NCBI GenBank assembly: GCA_027487815.1 | Contig: JAIYCW010000089.1 | Location: forward strand, 1-64,000 | Direction: 5' to 3' | Length of the DNA: 64,000 nt | Source: Burkholderiales bacterium | GTDB lineage: Bacteria; Pseudomonadota; Gammaproteobacteria; Burkholderiales; Burkholderiaceae_E | In this document: piece by piece, positions 27,725 through 38,189 of the stretch | Numbering within the stretch: position 1 is the first letter of the stretch | Layout of the letters: every line of letters starts with the position of its first letter | Notes under the pieces: model-generated | The model's database searches: none | The model's input: the letters and a program-made list of their open reading frames with translations, nothing else | Told to the model about the DNA's origin: nothing | Made by a program: the position numbers and the translations under genes

Positions 27725-30700
27725 CTACCGGCTGCCTTGCGGGTTGGGTATCTGGGTGCTGTCAAGCGGCGTTTGATCTTCTCTTCCGTGCACCCACCAA
27801 TACAGGGTGGGCAGTACGACAAGCGTGAGGATCGTTGCGCTGACCAGGCCGCCGATGATCACCACAGCCAAGGGCCGCTGAGTCTCCGAGCCGATGGCAG
27901 TGGAGAGCGCCATCGGCAGCAAGCCAAGCGAAGCCAAGAGCGCCGTCATCATGACGGTTCGCAAACGATCGATCGAACCTTGAAATACCGCCTCATAAAC
28001 AGTTGCGCCGTTGCTGCGCAATTGCCCGAAGTGCGAAAGCATGACGACCCCGTTGAGTACCGCTTGACCGAACAAGGCAATAAATCCAATCGCTGCGGAC
28101 ACTGAAAGCGGAATGTCCAGAATACTCAGGGTAATGATTCCACCGATCATTGCGAATGGGATGTTGGCGATAATCAGCAAAGCATCCTTCAGCGAATTGA
28201 AGGCATTAAATAGAAACAGGAAGATGATCAGGATGGACAAGGGTACAACCCAAGCCAGGCGTGCCATCGCACGCTCCTGATTCTCAAACTCACCCGACCA
28301 GCTAAGCTGATAGCCCTGCTGAAGTTTGATTTTGGCTTCTACAGCCGCCTGCATGTCCTTGACCACGCTGCCCATGTCGCGGTCTTTAATAAACACCCCG
28401 ATCGAAACGACGCGCCGACCAGCCTCGCGGGCAATGTTCATGGCGCCACTTTCAGTTTTGAAGCTGGCGATTTCCTGCAACGGGACAGTTGCGCCGCTGG
28501 GTGTCGCAACATTGATTTCCTTGATTCTGGCGAGGCTTCGCTGGGGCTCAGCCAAGCGAACCGTGACGGCAAATCGCCGCTCGCCGTCCCACAAGTAACT
28601 CACTTCCCGTCCGGCCAGAGCGGTTTCAATGACTTCCTGCACATCTTCCATCGCCAGACCATAGCGAGCCGCCCGGGCGCGATCGATCTCGATTCGGTAT
28701 TGCGGAAGCTGCCCATCGCGATCAATCGCGGCACGCGTGACTCCTGCCACGCCACGAACCTCGCGCAAAATCGCCTGACCATAGCCGCGCAGAATATTCA
28801 GATCATCGCCAGTGATCTTGATCACGATTTGCCCGTCGATCTGCGAGATGGATTCCAGGACGTTGTCGCGGATGGGTTGCGAGAAGGTCACCGTGATACC
28901 CGGAATGGTTAGCAGGTTGCGCTCAATTTCGGCCAAGACCTGTTTTTTGGTGAGCCCGCGCTTCCACAGGGTTTCATCATGCAGATCAACCAAAGCTTCA
29001 ATCTGACTGGCAATTTTCGGGTCAGTGCCATCCTCCGGGCGCCCGAGCTTGCTGACGATGCTCTCCACCTCCGGAGTCTTGCGCACCAGATCCCGGAGCC
29101 TGCGCGCTTGCAGCTGCGCTTCGCTGATTGACACACTGGGCTCGAGCGTTACATTGAGCCACACGCTGCCTTCGTTGAGTTCTGGCAAAAACTCCGAGCC
29201 AAGCCGCGAGGCTACCCCAAGCGCAGCGGCCAAGGCCACCATCGCAATAGCCATGACGATCCACCGGTGCCCCAATGCCCACTTGAGGACCGGGGCGTAC
29301 ATGGACTTCGAGACTCGCACGATAGGCGGTTCGGTTTGTTTGAGCTTTCCCCGCAGGAGCCAATGGCACAGCAAGGGCACCAGAGTGAGCGACAAGATCA
29401 GTGACACGATCAGCGCGGAGACCACCGAGTACGCCATGGGAGCAAATATCCGTCCCTCATGCCGCTGCAAGGTAAAGATTGGAATGTGCGCGGCGATGAT
29501 GATCAGCATTGAGAAGAGCGTGGGCCTGCCGACCTCAACAGCTGCATTGAGCACAGCATTGAGCCGGGCCCGACGATCACTGTTGGCTGGCATGTGTTGC
29601 AGGCGATGGTAAATGTGCTCCACCACAATCACCGCACCATCGACGATGATGCCAAAATCCATCGCCCCCAGGGACAACAGGTTGGCTGGGATTCCCAGAA
29701 GCGAAAGTCCGGTAAACGTGCCCAGCAACGCCAGGGGAATGATGGCAGCCACAATCGCAGCTGCCCGCATGTTGTTCAGGAACAGATACAGCACCACGAA
29801 CACCAGCAGCGCGCCCTCCAGCAGATTGGTAAACACGGTGCGCAAGGTTTTGCCGATCAACCAGCTGCGGTCGTAAAAGGGCTCTATGCTGACTCCGCTG
29901 GGCAGCTGGGTCGCATTGATCTGCTTGATGCGATCCTTGACTGCTTCGAGCACTGCAGAGGCGTTTTCTCCTTTGCGCATCAGCACCATGCCATAGACGA
30001 TATCGTCCTCGTCGTCCTGCCCGGCCACGCCCTGGCGGGGAACTCCACCAATACTGACGCGAGCGATATCGCGCACAAAAATCGGATTGCCATTAAATTG
30101 GGTAACGGGAATGGTTTCAATATCCGCGGCGCTGCGCAAAATTCCAATACCTCGGATCAAGAACTGCTGGCGACCATGCTCAACGTAACCGCCACCTGCG
30201 TTTTTGTTGCTCGCTCCGATTGCAGCAGTGAGTTGCTCAAGAGTGATCTTGTAATCCCGCATCTTGAGCAAGTCAGGCTGCACTTCATAGGTTTTGATTT
30301 GCCCGCCGAAACTAACAACATCTGCAACACCGGGTACGGTTTTGAGCTGGCGCTCCATGATCCAGTTTTGCAGTGTGCGCAGCTCGGTCGAACTCAGTTG
30401 ATCAGCGCGCAGTCGATAGCGATAGATTTCACTGATCGCCGAGGTGAGGGCGGCCAGCTCCGGGTTGACACCTGGTGGTAGATCGGCACCGCGCAAACGT
30501 TCGGTGACCTGCTGGCGGGCAAAGTAATCATTGACCTTGTCATTGAAGGTCACAACGGTGAAAGACAAGCCGAACTGGGTATGGGAAAACAAGCGCACTG
30601 CATTGGGGATGCCCGAGAGCGCTACCTCAATCGGAATCGACACCTGACGCTCGACCTCTTCGGCGGCGCGCCCAGGATACAGAGTGATGATCGTGACTTG

Positions 30701-30835
30701 AGTATCGGTGACATCGGGAAAGGCTTCGACCGGCAAATTCTTAAAAGCAATCAGGCCGCCGCCAATAAACAGCAGCACCGCAAGCATCAGCACCAGGGGC
30801 TGCTGCAGGCTCGCTCGAATCAGTGCCCGGATCAC
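27725..30835 (-). CDS. Heavy-metal efflux RND pump, CusA/CzcA family
   Basis: A 1036-residue inner-membrane proton/cation antiporter subunit of a tripartite exporter. It begins with the first helix LMLAVLLFIGGGLIAF followed by LPVEAFPDVTDTQVTIITLYPG, typical of HME-RND pumps. TM4 reads MDFGIIVDGAVIVVEH with the acidic residues of the proton relay. Two large periplasmic loops and twelve helices are present (PFAMIGGIITLSILDIPLSVSAAIGFI near the end). Length fits CzcA/CusA. Whether it exports Cu/Ag or Co/Zn/Cd/Ni cannot be settled by reading, so no symbol is given. It starts at GTG, overlapping the adaptor gene stop by 4 bp. Confidence 0.93.
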   Translation of the reverse strand: MIRALIRASLQQPLVLMLAVLLFIGGGLIAFKNLPVEAFPDVTDTQVTIITLYPGRAAEEVERQVSIPIEVALSGIPNAVRLFSHTQFGLSFTVVTFNDKVNDYFARQQVTERLRGADLPPGVNPELAALTSAISEIYRYRLRADQLSSTELRTLQNWIMERQLKTVPGVADVVSFGGQIKTYEVQPDLLKMRDYKITLEQLTAAIGASNKNAGGGYVEHGRQQFLIRGIGILRSAADIETIPVTQFNGNPIFVRDIARVSIGGVPRQGVAGQDDEDDIVYGMVLMRKGENASAVLEAVKDRIKQINATQLPSGVSIEPFYDRSWLIGKTLRTVFTNLLEGALLVFVVLYLFLNNMRAAAIVAAIIPLALLGTFTGLSLLGIPANLLSLGAMDFGIIVDGAVIVVEHIYHRLQHMPANSDRRARLNAVLNAAVEVGRPTLFSMLIIIAAHIPIFTLQRHEGRIFAPMAYSVVSALIVSLILSLTLVPLLCHWLLRGKLKQTEPPIVRVSKSMYAPVLKWALGHRWIVMAIAMVALAAALGVASRLGSEFLPELNEGSVWLNVTLEPSVSISEAQLQARRLRDLVRKTPEVESIVSKLGRPEDGTDPKIASQIEALVDLHDETLWKRGLTKKQVLAEIERNLLTIPGITVTFSQPIRDNVLESISQIDGQIVIKITGDDLNILRGYGQAILREVRGVAGVTRAAIDRDGQLPQYRIEIDRARAARYGLAMEDVQEVIETALAGREVSYLWDGERRFAVTVRLAEPQRSLARIKEINVATPSGATVPLQEIASFKTESGAMNIAREAGRRVVSIGVFIKDRDMGSVVKDMQAAVEAKIKLQQGYQLSWSGEFENQERAMARLAWVVPLSILIIFLFLFNAFNSLKDALLIIANIPFAMIGGIITLSILDIPLSVSAAIGFIALFGQAVLNGVVMLSHFGQLRSNGATVYEAVFQGSIDRLRTVMMTALLASLGLLPMALSTAIGSETQRPLAVVIIGGLVSATILTLVVLPTLYWWVHGREDQTPLDSTQIPNPQGSR

Positions 30836-32037
30836 TTGGCGCTCTTGTTGGGTGAGGTGGCTTTTTGATTCAACATCTGTTGTAGCAACAAGGCGCCATC
30901 GGCGACCACACGCTCCTTGAGTTGCAGGCCTTGGGTAACCCGCATTTGCCCGAGGGTGGATTCCTCAGCTTTGACAACCCTGCGGCCAAACTGGCCGGGA
31001 GCTTGCTCAACAAAAGCAAAGTACTTGTCGCCCTGGAGAAAAAGGGCGGTGGCAGGCACCCGCAAGGCAGCCGATGACGGCACATCCACATCAGCGGTGA
31101 CATACATTTCGGCTTTGAGCCTGCGCAAAACGTTGTCTACAGAGGCCCGCGCCTTGACAGTACGAGTTTGTGGATCAATGGCATCTGCTACATAGTTAAT
31201 ACGCGCCTGAAACACTTCTCCAGGCAACGCCGGAACCATCACCCGAATTGATTCACCGACCTGTATTTCCTGGGTTAGCGCTTCAGGCACATCGAGGGTG
31301 ACCCAAAGCTGGCGCGGGTCTGAAATCACAAACAGGGAGGATTCGCCCGAGCTCTCGCTGCGCAGTTCCTGGCCGGGGTTAATCCGGCGCTCGACCACCA
31401 CGCCACTGATTGGGGCGCGCAAACTGAACAACTGATCAGCCGATCCCGCTTGAGCCCCAAGCGCCCGCTCACGAACCAGGGTGCGATCGCGCTCGGCCAA
31501 GGCGAGGTCAACTTCGGTTTGTGCGGCCAATTGCTCCTTGAGAGGGGCAACGCCTGCCGAAACAAGCTCGGAAACCCGCGCCAGGTTGCGCTGCGCGGCT
31601 TGAAGATCAATCTGAGCCCGTCGTGACTCGGATTGCATCATTCCGAAATCCGCAGAACTCATGCGTGCCAGCACCTGGCCCTTGGAAACCGATGCTCCGG
31701 GCTGTGCCGCAATATCCAGCACCCGGCCATTGAGCGGGGCATTTACCCGGGTGGTGCGGGACTCATCCCAAGACAGGCGGCCATTGATCCGCACAAAGCT
31801 TTCGCGATCCCGTAGGGCTTCCACCACGCGCAGGGCATTGAGCTGCGGGCTATCCGCAGGGAAAGTAATCACTTCGCCTTCCACCTGTGCTCCCGGCACC
31901 ACTGGCTTGGGCGCCTCCGCTGGCTTTCCGCAGGCCGCAAGCACCAAGACAAACGCAAGGCTGCATCGGCGTGAGCTCAGGATGTGGGAAGACGAAAGAA
32001 TCAAGCGGTAAAGCGAAGTGCTGAGTCGATGAATCAC
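30832..32037 (-). CDS. Periplasmic adaptor (membrane fusion) protein, CusB/CzcB family
   Basis: A 401-residue adaptor linking the RND pump to the outer-membrane channel. The N-terminus carries a lipobox (LAAC, C36), so it is probably lipidated. The barrel-sandwich/lipoyl motif INGRLSWDESRTTRVNAPLNG...GRVLDIAAQPGASVSKGQVLA is followed by a long coiled-coil hairpin (about residues 130-215) and RAPISGVVVERRINPGQEL. No obvious Met- or His-rich metal-binding extension is seen. Translation starts at GTG within a GTGA overlap with the channel gene stop, so all three efflux genes are coupled. Confidence 0.9.
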   Translation of the reverse strand: MIHRLSTSLYRLILSSSHILSSRRCSLAFVLVLAACGKPAEAPKPVVPGAQVEGEVITFPADSPQLNALRVVEALRDRESFVRINGRLSWDESRTTRVNAPLNGRVLDIAAQPGASVSKGQVLARMSSADFGMMQSESRRAQIDLQAAQRNLARVSELVSAGVAPLKEQLAAQTEVDLALAERDRTLVRERALGAQAGSADQLFSLRAPISGVVVERRINPGQELRSESSGESSLFVISDPRQLWVTLDVPEALTQEIQVGESIRVMVPALPGEVFQARINYVADAIDPQTRTVKARASVDNVLRRLKAEMYVTADVDVPSSAALRVPATALFLQGDKYFAFVEQAPGQFGRRVVKAEESTLGQMRVTQGLQLKERVVADGALLLQQMLNQKATSPNKSAK

Positions 32038-33371
32038 TGAAGACTTTCTAGCGATAGTGCGGATTCAAGTGCGCTGATGGCCTGCGCCCATTGAGCACTC
32101 GCAAGCGCAAGCTCCGCATTGACAATACTGAGTTGGCGTCGCGCATCAAACACATCCGTCAAGCTCGCTGCGCCACGCTGGTAGGCAAACTCAATGGATT
32201 TCACAACGTCCTGGGCCGCTGGAGCCGTGTCTCGTAAAAGGCGCAGGGCGCGCTGGCTTGCCGATTGCACTTGCTCGCGAGTGCGGGCGATTTCAAGGTC
32301 GATTAACGCTTGCTGACGCTCAAGCTCAAACTGGGCGCTGCGCAGTTCGGCCTGGGCGCGAGCAATGTCACCTGAAAAGTCATTGTTGATGAACAGAGGC
32401 ACCGATGCACTGATACCTACAACCGAACCGCCAAATGCCGGCGCTCGCTCGGCTTGTACCCCAAGTGTTAGGTCGCGCGAGCGCTGACTTTGGGCCAGGG
32501 TGACGGCCCGTCGTGCGGCTTCGATGCGAGCCAATACGGCACGAATGTCAGCCCGTTCGCCGCGCACCTGAGCTTGTCGCATGGCGCTGCTTGCCAATAC
32601 CTCCTGGGTCATGCGGGTTAACCTTGCCGAGTCCAAAACCAACTCCTGTCCGGCAGATTGAATCAAAGCGGCAGGCGCTGGTTCACCAATGATCTGGGCG
32701 AGTTGCAAAACGGATTGATTGATCTGGGTTTGCAATGATGCGCCTTCATTGAGGGCACGCTGCAGCTCAAGTTCGAGGCGCTGCACATCCAGCCTGGCAA
32801 CATCGCCAGCATTCAAGCGCTTTTGGGTTGCCTGAAGCAGGTATTCGTTGGCCTGAATCAGCTCCCGGTTACTCAGGGCCTGGCGTTGGGCAAGCGCCAC
32901 ATCAAAAAAAGCACCATCCAGCGCGCCCCACTGCTGACGGATCGCGTCTTGAAGTCTGGCTTGCGCATCAACGGCGAGGAATTGCGCCTGTTCACGTCGC
33001 AAGCCGCGTTTGTTGCCACGCTCAAAGGTCTGTTCAAGCCGAACGATTCGGTCTGTGCTGCCGTACCGATAGCGATTGGCTTCAGTGTTGGCGGCTTGCA
33101 TGAACAGCGTGGGGTTGGGGGATACGTCGACTCGCTGCACTTCGGCGCGCGCACTTTCGAGGTCGAGTCTGGCCGCCTGAATGTCGCGGTTGGACCGCAG
33201 CGCCATCTCGCGCAGTGTTTTGCGTGCGGGCGAGATCGATGACTCACTGGCAGCGACTACCTGGCTAGTTTGTGGAGCCTGTGCCCAACCCAGGCTTTGC
33301 GTGCAAAGCGCAATCGTTGCACCCACTCCAACAGCAACGATGATTTGTATATCCAGCTTCCAATCTGCCAT
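32034..33371 (-). CDS. TolC-like outer-membrane efflux channel, CusC/CzcC family
   Basis: The outer-membrane factor of the tripartite metal exporter, about 445 residues. The chosen start MADWKLDIQI gives a credible signal peptide ending near GWAQA. The mature part contains two repeats rich in long helices with the typical NRDIQAARLDLESARAEVQ and RGAASLTDVFDARRQLSIVNAELALAS stretches of the TolC family. Longer starts at ATG 33392 or upstream would overlap mobA and lack a ribosome site. It is the first gene of the efflux operon and lies only 46 bp after mobA, so it may also receive read-through from the rne-moaA-mobA run. Confidence 0.88.
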   Translation of the reverse strand: MADWKLDIQIIVAVGVGATIALCTQSLGWAQAPQTSQVVAASESSISPARKTLREMALRSNRDIQAARLDLESARAEVQRVDVSPNPTLFMQAANTEANRYRYGSTDRIVRLEQTFERGNKRGLRREQAQFLAVDAQARLQDAIRQQWGALDGAFFDVALAQRQALSNRELIQANEYLLQATQKRLNAGDVARLDVQRLELELQRALNEGASLQTQINQSVLQLAQIIGEPAPAALIQSAGQELVLDSARLTRMTQEVLASSAMRQAQVRGERADIRAVLARIEAARRAVTLAQSQRSRDLTLGVQAERAPAFGGSVVGISASVPLFINNDFSGDIARAQAELRSAQFELERQQALIDLEIARTREQVQSASQRALRLLRDTAPAAQDVVKSIEFAYQRGAASLTDVFDARRQLSIVNAELALASAQWAQAISALESALSLESLQ

Positions 33372-33417
33372 AGCTCGAAGTATCCCATACATAGCGTAGG
33401 GGAAACTGTTCCAACTG

Positions 33418-34122
33418 TCACACATCAGTCCGGTGGTGCCAGTGAGCCCATTGCTCCGGAGTGTTGAGATTTGCAAATGCGTTTTCATCTGGAAAGGTCA
33501 CCGAAATCGCTTGGATTGTGCTGACCCAAGCGTGAACCTTGAAGCCCCCCGCAGCGAGAAACCCGGCCAGGGCGGCGCAGTGGCTGACATGCCATAACCC
33601 GATCACTGGATGGGCTCGCTCGACCGTGGTCGCGATTCGCGCAAAGGCCAGCGATGGTGGCAACACAAGGGGGCTCGATAATGTTTGCTGATGCCGGGCG
33701 GGGCGCGCGAGTTGATCAGCCAGATCGAGCGGCAAAAGCGGCGTATCGCAGGGCACACTCAATAGCCACTCGCGGTGACTCGAATCGGCTTTCAGCTGCA
33801 GCAGTCCGGCGAGTATGCCGGCCAAGGGCCCGGCTCCAGCGTGCTGCACATCAGGTACTTGCTTGAATGCTTCCACGCCCTCCAATGGTTCAGGTGCATT
33901 GATCCAAAGTTCGGAGCACTGCGGCACCAGGCGATCTGCAACAGCATCGATCAAGCGTGCATTGGCCCAAGGCAGCAGGGCTTTGTTAACACGCGTGGGC
34001 GAGTCCGTGGTGCCTGGAGTATGCAGGGTTTGCATTCGCCGGGACTGCCCACCGGTAAGGATCAGCCCGACGATATTGCCCGAAGGGCCGCAACGTGGAG
34101 CGCTATCGGCTGGGCAATTCAC
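33418..34122 (-). CDS. mobA: Molybdenum cofactor guanylyltransferase MobA
   Basis: A 234-residue enzyme that transfers GMP from GTP to molybdopterin, giving the bis-MGD cofactor. The nucleotide-binding motif LILTGGQSRRM lies near residue 19, followed by a conserved lysine in VNKALLPWAN, GAGPLAGILAGL, VPCDTPLLPLDLA, and the C-terminal FANLNTPEQW typical of MobA. A small insertion (TLHTPGTTDSPT) after the motif lengthens the loop. It starts at GTG 34122, directly abutting the moaA stop codon, so the two are expressed together. Confidence 0.92.
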   Translation of the reverse strand: MNCPADSAPRCGPSGNIVGLILTGGQSRRMQTLHTPGTTDSPTRVNKALLPWANARLIDAVADRLVPQCSELWINAPEPLEGVEAFKQVPDVQHAGAGPLAGILAGLLQLKADSSHREWLLSVPCDTPLLPLDLADQLARPARHQQTLSSPLVLPPSLAFARIATTVERAHPVIGLWHVSHCAALAGFLAAGGFKVHAWVSTIQAISVTFPDENAFANLNTPEQWAHWHHRTDV

Positions 34123-35232
34123 CTAACCACCGATGTAGGACATTTCCACTTTACGAAGCGCAGCGGTTTGGGCTGTGCGGATTTCGCTGTATCGATCGCT
34201 GCGTGGTTGCCAGATCGATGCGATGAGATGAGTTAACTGGGCATCGGTGGCGCCGCCGCGCAGGGGAGTGCGGAGATCATGACCGGCATTGGCGAATAAG
34301 CATGTAAAAAGCTGACCCTCCGTGGATAAGCGGGCTCGCGAGCAATCTGCGCAAAAGGCCTGGGTGACCGACGAAATCACACCCACTTCACCACTGCCAT
34401 CGGTATAGGCCCAGCGTTGGGCAACCTCGCCGATGTAGTTGGGCTCCAATGTGGTGAGTCCGAAGCTGGTGTTGAGCCGGTCAATCACCTCGCGGCTCGG
34501 CACCACGTCATCCATGCGCCAGCCATTTGAGCTGCCGACATCCATGAATTCGATGAAGCGCACGATATGGCCGGTGCCTTTGAAATGGCGGGCCAGAGGA
34601 ATGATCTGATGATCATTGACCCCGCGTTTGACCACCATATTGATTTTTAGGGGCCTCAGTCCGGCGGCATCAGCGGCCTCAATGCCTTCAAGGACCTGGG
34701 CCACCGGGAAGTCCACATCGTTCATGGCCCGGAACACATCTTCGTCGATCGCATCCAGGCTGACGGTGACTCGTTTGAGTCCGGCATTAACTAATGCAGC
34801 CGCTTTGCGCTTGAGCAATGAAGCGTTGGTCGTCAGGGTGATTTCTAGAGGCTTGCCTGCGGCCGTCGTCAATCGGGCCAGCCGCTCGATCAGGTGCTCG
34901 ATATTCTTGCGAAGCAAGGGTTCGCCGCCCGTCAGTCGAATCTTCTCCACGCCATGGGCCACAAACAATCGGGTCAGCCGCTCGATTTCTTCAAACGAAA
35001 GCAAAGCGCTTTGCGGCAGGAAGGCGTAGTCCTTGTCAAATACGCTGGCAGGCATGCAATACGTGCAGCGAAAATTGCAGCGATCGGTGACCGAGATTCT
35101 GAGATCGTGAATGCTGCGGCCGCGCGTATCCTTCAATTGGCCATGTGCGCCGAGCAAAGCTTCGGGCCATGACATCGGGCTTGCCGGGGGACCGGCGCGG
35201 GCATCAATGAGGGGAATTATTCTCTCAGTCAT
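34123..35232 (-). CDS. moaA: GTP 3',8-cyclase MoaA
   Basis: The radical-SAM enzyme that starts molybdenum cofactor synthesis from GTP; 369 residues. The first iron-sulfur cluster is bound by [10 protein letters not shown] and the second by [18 protein letters not shown]. The protein ends in the flexible GG pair (SYIGG), which is needed for catalysis in the family. [10 protein letters not shown] is the SAM-contacting motif. It begins 17 bp after the rne stop on the same strand, with no terminator in the gap, so it is probably co-transcribed with rne and mobA. Confidence 0.96.
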   Translation of the reverse strand: MTERIIPLIDARAGPPASPMSWPEALLGAHGQLKDTRGRSIHDLRISVTDRCNFRCTYCMPASVFDKDYAFLPQSALLSFEEIERLTRLFVAHGVEKIRLTGGEPLLRKNIEHLIERLARLTTAAGKPLEITLTTNASLLKRKAAALVNAGLKRVTVSLDAIDEDVFRAMNDVDFPVAQVLEGIEAADAAGLRPLKINMVVKRGVNDHQIIPLARHFKGTGHIVRFIEFMDVGSSNGWRMDDVVPSREVIDRLNTSFGLTTLEPNYIGEVAQRWAYTDGSGEVGVISSVTQAFCADCSRARLSTEGQLFTCLFANAGHDLRTPLRGGATDAQLTHLIASIWQPRSDRYSEIRTAQTAALRKVEMSYIGG

Positions 35233-35249
35233 GCCCGCTTTTTAACACA

Positions 35250-38189
35250 TTAGTGAGCTCTTCTGGTCTCCACCTGAATCAGAGGCTCCTGACTGATCTG
35301 CACCGGTGGGCGCGGCTTGCGCTGAACCCGGGGTGACGGCGCAAAAATGATTTCGGTGGCCGCACCTTCACGGGTCTGTACCCACTGCAACCCGGCGGCT
35401 TGAACCACTGCATCAAGATTGACGGTCGGTTTGGTTTCAACAACGATGGACGCAGGCGCGACGCTCGCTGCGACCACCGGGGCGGCTACCGGGGTAGCTA
35501 CTGCCGCAGCAGCCGGGGTTGATGTGGAAGCTGCAGCGGCTACCGCTACCACCAAGCCTTCAGCCATCGACGGCTTTGCCACTGGTACAGGCGGCGCTGG
35601 AGCCACTGGCTCGTTGGCGGGTACGCTGGCTTCGAACATTGGCAAACTGGCCTGAGCGGGTGCGGGTTTGGGTTCGCTAGTCTGGCTCGTTTCGCTTGGC
35701 TCTATCGACGCAAGCGGCGCAGTTTGGTCCTGAGCTTCCTGACCTTCTTGACCATCGTCGGCTACCAGATCCTGCCCTTCTGCACCTGCTGTTGCGCCAG
35801 CTTCATCACGACGACCGCCGCGACGACGACGCCGGCGACGACGCTCGGCATCTTTCTGCACATTACCGTCTGCGGAGGGTTCAGCCTGACCATCTTCGGC
35901 CTGAGCTGAAACGCCTGCAATCAATGTTTCATCGGTCGGTGTTGCGACCTGATCGCTCGGTGTCGAAGCAGCGTGCATGGTTGCGCCAGCCACTGCCGCA
36001 CCACCCGCCACACCCAAGGCCACCGCTTCATCTATCGATGAAGGGGCTTTTGTAGCATCACGCGGCTCGCGGGGAGGGCGCGGCGGCCGATCACCGCGTT
36101 GACGATTTCCGCGCTCACCTCGTTCACCGCGCTCGCCACGATCCGGGCGCTCGCTGCGCTCTGGCCGATCGCCCTGAGTTGCTTCTACCCGAGTTTCAGC
36201 TTCAACAGCCTCGGCGCCTGGCGCGCCGGCAGGGCGGGCGTCACGGCGCTCGCCACGTTTTTCACCATCCTTGCGTCCATCGCGATCCCGACCGCCGCGA
36301 CCACCTCGGCCGCCACGGCCTCGACCTTCACCGCGGCCTTCACGATTGCCCTCGCGAGCACCTTCACGGGGAGTGGTTAATGCATCCGCTTTTTGTGTAC
36401 TTGTCTTATCCGCAACCTGGGGTGCGGGTTCGACGCTGGCAGGTTTTGGCGCACGCCACAGCCATCCAAACATGCGGTTGATAAAGCCTTCTTCTTCAAC
36501 CCGAGCAGGCGCAGGAGCGGGGGCCATCGGGATTGGCGCTGGAACTGCTGCTTCAATTGGAGCAGGAGTCGCAAGCGGTGCAGGTGCACCCAAAGCCACA
36601 CCCTTGACGGCAGCTTCCTGACGCTGCTTGCTGGGCTCAAGCTTGCGCTCAAGATACGTGTTGTCCTCGTCCGGGCCATCTGCAATCGTATAGCTGGCCT
36701 TATAGTTGGCCAGGCGCTCATCATCGTGACGCAAGCGCTCAAGCTTGTAGTGCGGGGTTTCGAGATGCTTGTTGGGAATCAACACAATCTCGACTTTGCT
36801 ACGCGCTTCGAGCTTGGCAATCTCCGAGCGTTTTTCATTGAGCAAATAGGTCGCCACTTCGATGGGCACCTGGGAATACACCGCAGCGGTGTTTTCCTTC
36901 ATCGCCTCTTCCTGAATCATGCGCAGGCAGTGCAGGGCAGAAGACTCGGTATCGCGAATCACGCCTGTGCCGTTACAACGCGGGCAAGTGATGTGGGTAC
37001 CTTCGTTAAGCGCGGGGCGCAGGCGCTGACGCGACAACTCCATCAAGCCGAAGCGCGAAATCTTGCCCGATTGAACCCGTGCGCGGTCGTGATGCAAACC
37101 GTCTTTGAGGCGCTGCTCGACTTCACGCTGGTTTTTCGTGTTCTCCATATCAATGAAGTCGATCACGATCAAGCCACCCAAGTCGCGCAAGCGCATCTGG
37201 CGTGCTGCTTCTTCAGCCGCTTCCAGGTTGGTGCGAAACGCGGTTTCTTCGATATCGGAGCCACGGGTCGCGCGAGCCGAGTTCACGTCGACGGCCACGA
37301 GAGCTTCGGTATGGTCAATCACAATCGCTCCCCCCGAGGGCAGCGGCACGACGCGGGAATACGCGGTCTCGATCTGATGTTCGATCTGGAAGCGGGTAAA
37401 GAGCGGAATATCGTCGCGATAGCGCTTGACCCGGCTCACATAGTCGGGCATCACATGCGCCATGAACTGGCGCGCCTGCTCGCAGATATCTTCAGTATCG
37501 ATCAGGATTTCGCCGATATCCGGTGTGTAGTAATCGCGGATCGCGCGAATCACCAGGCTCGATTCCTGATAAATCAGAAAGGGGCCATCGGCAGAATTGG
37601 CGGCGGACTCCACCGCGCGCCAAAGCTGCAGTAAATAGTTGAGGTCCCACTGCAGCTCTTCTGCTGTGCGTCCAATACCAGCGGTGCGCGCAATCAAGCT
37701 CATGCCATTGGGCACTTCGAGCTTTTCCATGGTTTCGCGCAACTCGGCCCGCTCATCACCCTCGATGCGGCGCGAAACGCCACCGCCGCGAGGATTGTTC
37801 GGCATCAAGACTGTGTAGCGACCAGCCAGAGAGATAAAGCTGGTGAGTGCGGCGCCTTTGTTGCCCCGCTCGTCCTTATCCACCTGCACAATGATTTGTG
37901 TGCCTTCGGCAATTACATCCTGGATGCGGGCTTTGCTGGCTTCAACACCGCTCTTGAAATAGGCGCGTGAGATTTCCTTAAAGGGCAAAAACCCGTGGCG
38001 CTCTTCGCCGTAGTTCACAAAGCATGCTTCCAGGCTGGGCTCAACCCGGGTGACAACTGCTTTATAGATATTGCTCTTGCGTGATTCCTTGTTGGCCGAT
38101 TCGATATCGATATCGATGAGTCGTTGGCCTTCGACAATCGCAACCCGCAGCTCTTCCGAGTGGGTCGCATTAAATAACATCCGCTTCAT
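35250..38189 (-). CDS. rne: Ribonuclease E
   Basis: The essential endoribonuclease and degradosome scaffold, 979 residues. It has an S1 RNA-binding domain (about 35-120), 5'-sensor/RNase H-like and DNase I-like catalytic domain ([21 protein letters not shown]), and the zinc link CPRCNGTG joining the dimer. Beyond residue 500 the tail is disordered: a membrane-targeting amphipathic helix [19 protein letters not shown], then Arg/Gly-rich RNA-binding stretches ([31 protein letters not shown]) and Ala/Pro/Val repeats. The conserved C-terminal end [11 protein letters not shown] is present. A 466-bp gap upstream probably includes a long leader. Confidence 0.96.
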   Translation of the reverse strand: MKRMLFNATHSEELRVAIVEGQRLIDIDIESANKESRKSNIYKAVVTRVEPSLEACFVNYGEERHGFLPFKEISRAYFKSGVEASKARIQDVIAEGTQIIVQVDKDERGNKGAALTSFISLAGRYTVLMPNNPRGGGVSRRIEGDERAELRETMEKLEVPNGMSLIARTAGIGRTAEELQWDLNYLLQLWRAVESAANSADGPFLIYQESSLVIRAIRDYYTPDIGEILIDTEDICEQARQFMAHVMPDYVSRVKRYRDDIPLFTRFQIEHQIETAYSRVVPLPSGGAIVIDHTEALVAVDVNSARATRGSDIEETAFRTNLEAAEEAARQMRLRDLGGLIVIDFIDMENTKNQREVEQRLKDGLHHDRARVQSGKISRFGLMELSRQRLRPALNEGTHITCPRCNGTGVIRDTESSALHCLRMIQEEAMKENTAAVYSQVPIEVATYLLNEKRSEIAKLEARSKVEIVLIPNKHLETPHYKLERLRHDDERLANYKASYTIADGPDEDNTYLERKLEPSKQRQEAAVKGVALGAPAPLATPAPIEAAVPAPIPMAPAPAPARVEEEGFINRMFGWLWRAPKPASVEPAPQVADKTSTQKADALTTPREGAREGNREGRGEGRGRGGRGGRGGRDRDGRKDGEKRGERRDARPAGAPGAEAVEAETRVEATQGDRPERSERPDRGERGERGERGNRQRGDRPPRPPREPRDATKAPSSIDEAVALGVAGGAAVAGATMHAASTPSDQVATPTDETLIAGVSAQAEDGQAEPSADGNVQKDAERRRRRRRRGGRRDEAGATAGAEGQDLVADDGQEGQEAQDQTAPLASIEPSETSQTSEPKPAPAQASLPMFEASVPANEPVAPAPPVPVAKPSMAEGLVVAVAAAASTSTPAAAAVATPVAAPVVAASVAPASIVVETKPTVNLDAVVQAAGLQWVQTREGAATEIIFAPSPRVQRKPRPPVQISQEPLIQVETRRAH

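Noticed and set aside
35233-35249. Molybdenum cofactor riboswitch before moaA
   Set aside because: Only 17 bp separate rne and moaA, too short for the structure.
36100-36370. Tandem repeats that might be a CRISPR or mobile repeat
   Set aside because: They are the coding sequence of the Arg/Gly-rich tail of RNase E; no regular spacer length and no identical direct repeats.
36393-37634. Plus-strand frame of 413 codons opposite rne
   Set aside because: It is antisense to the catalytic part of RNase E, with low-complexity basic composition and no ribosome site; a shadow of the real gene.
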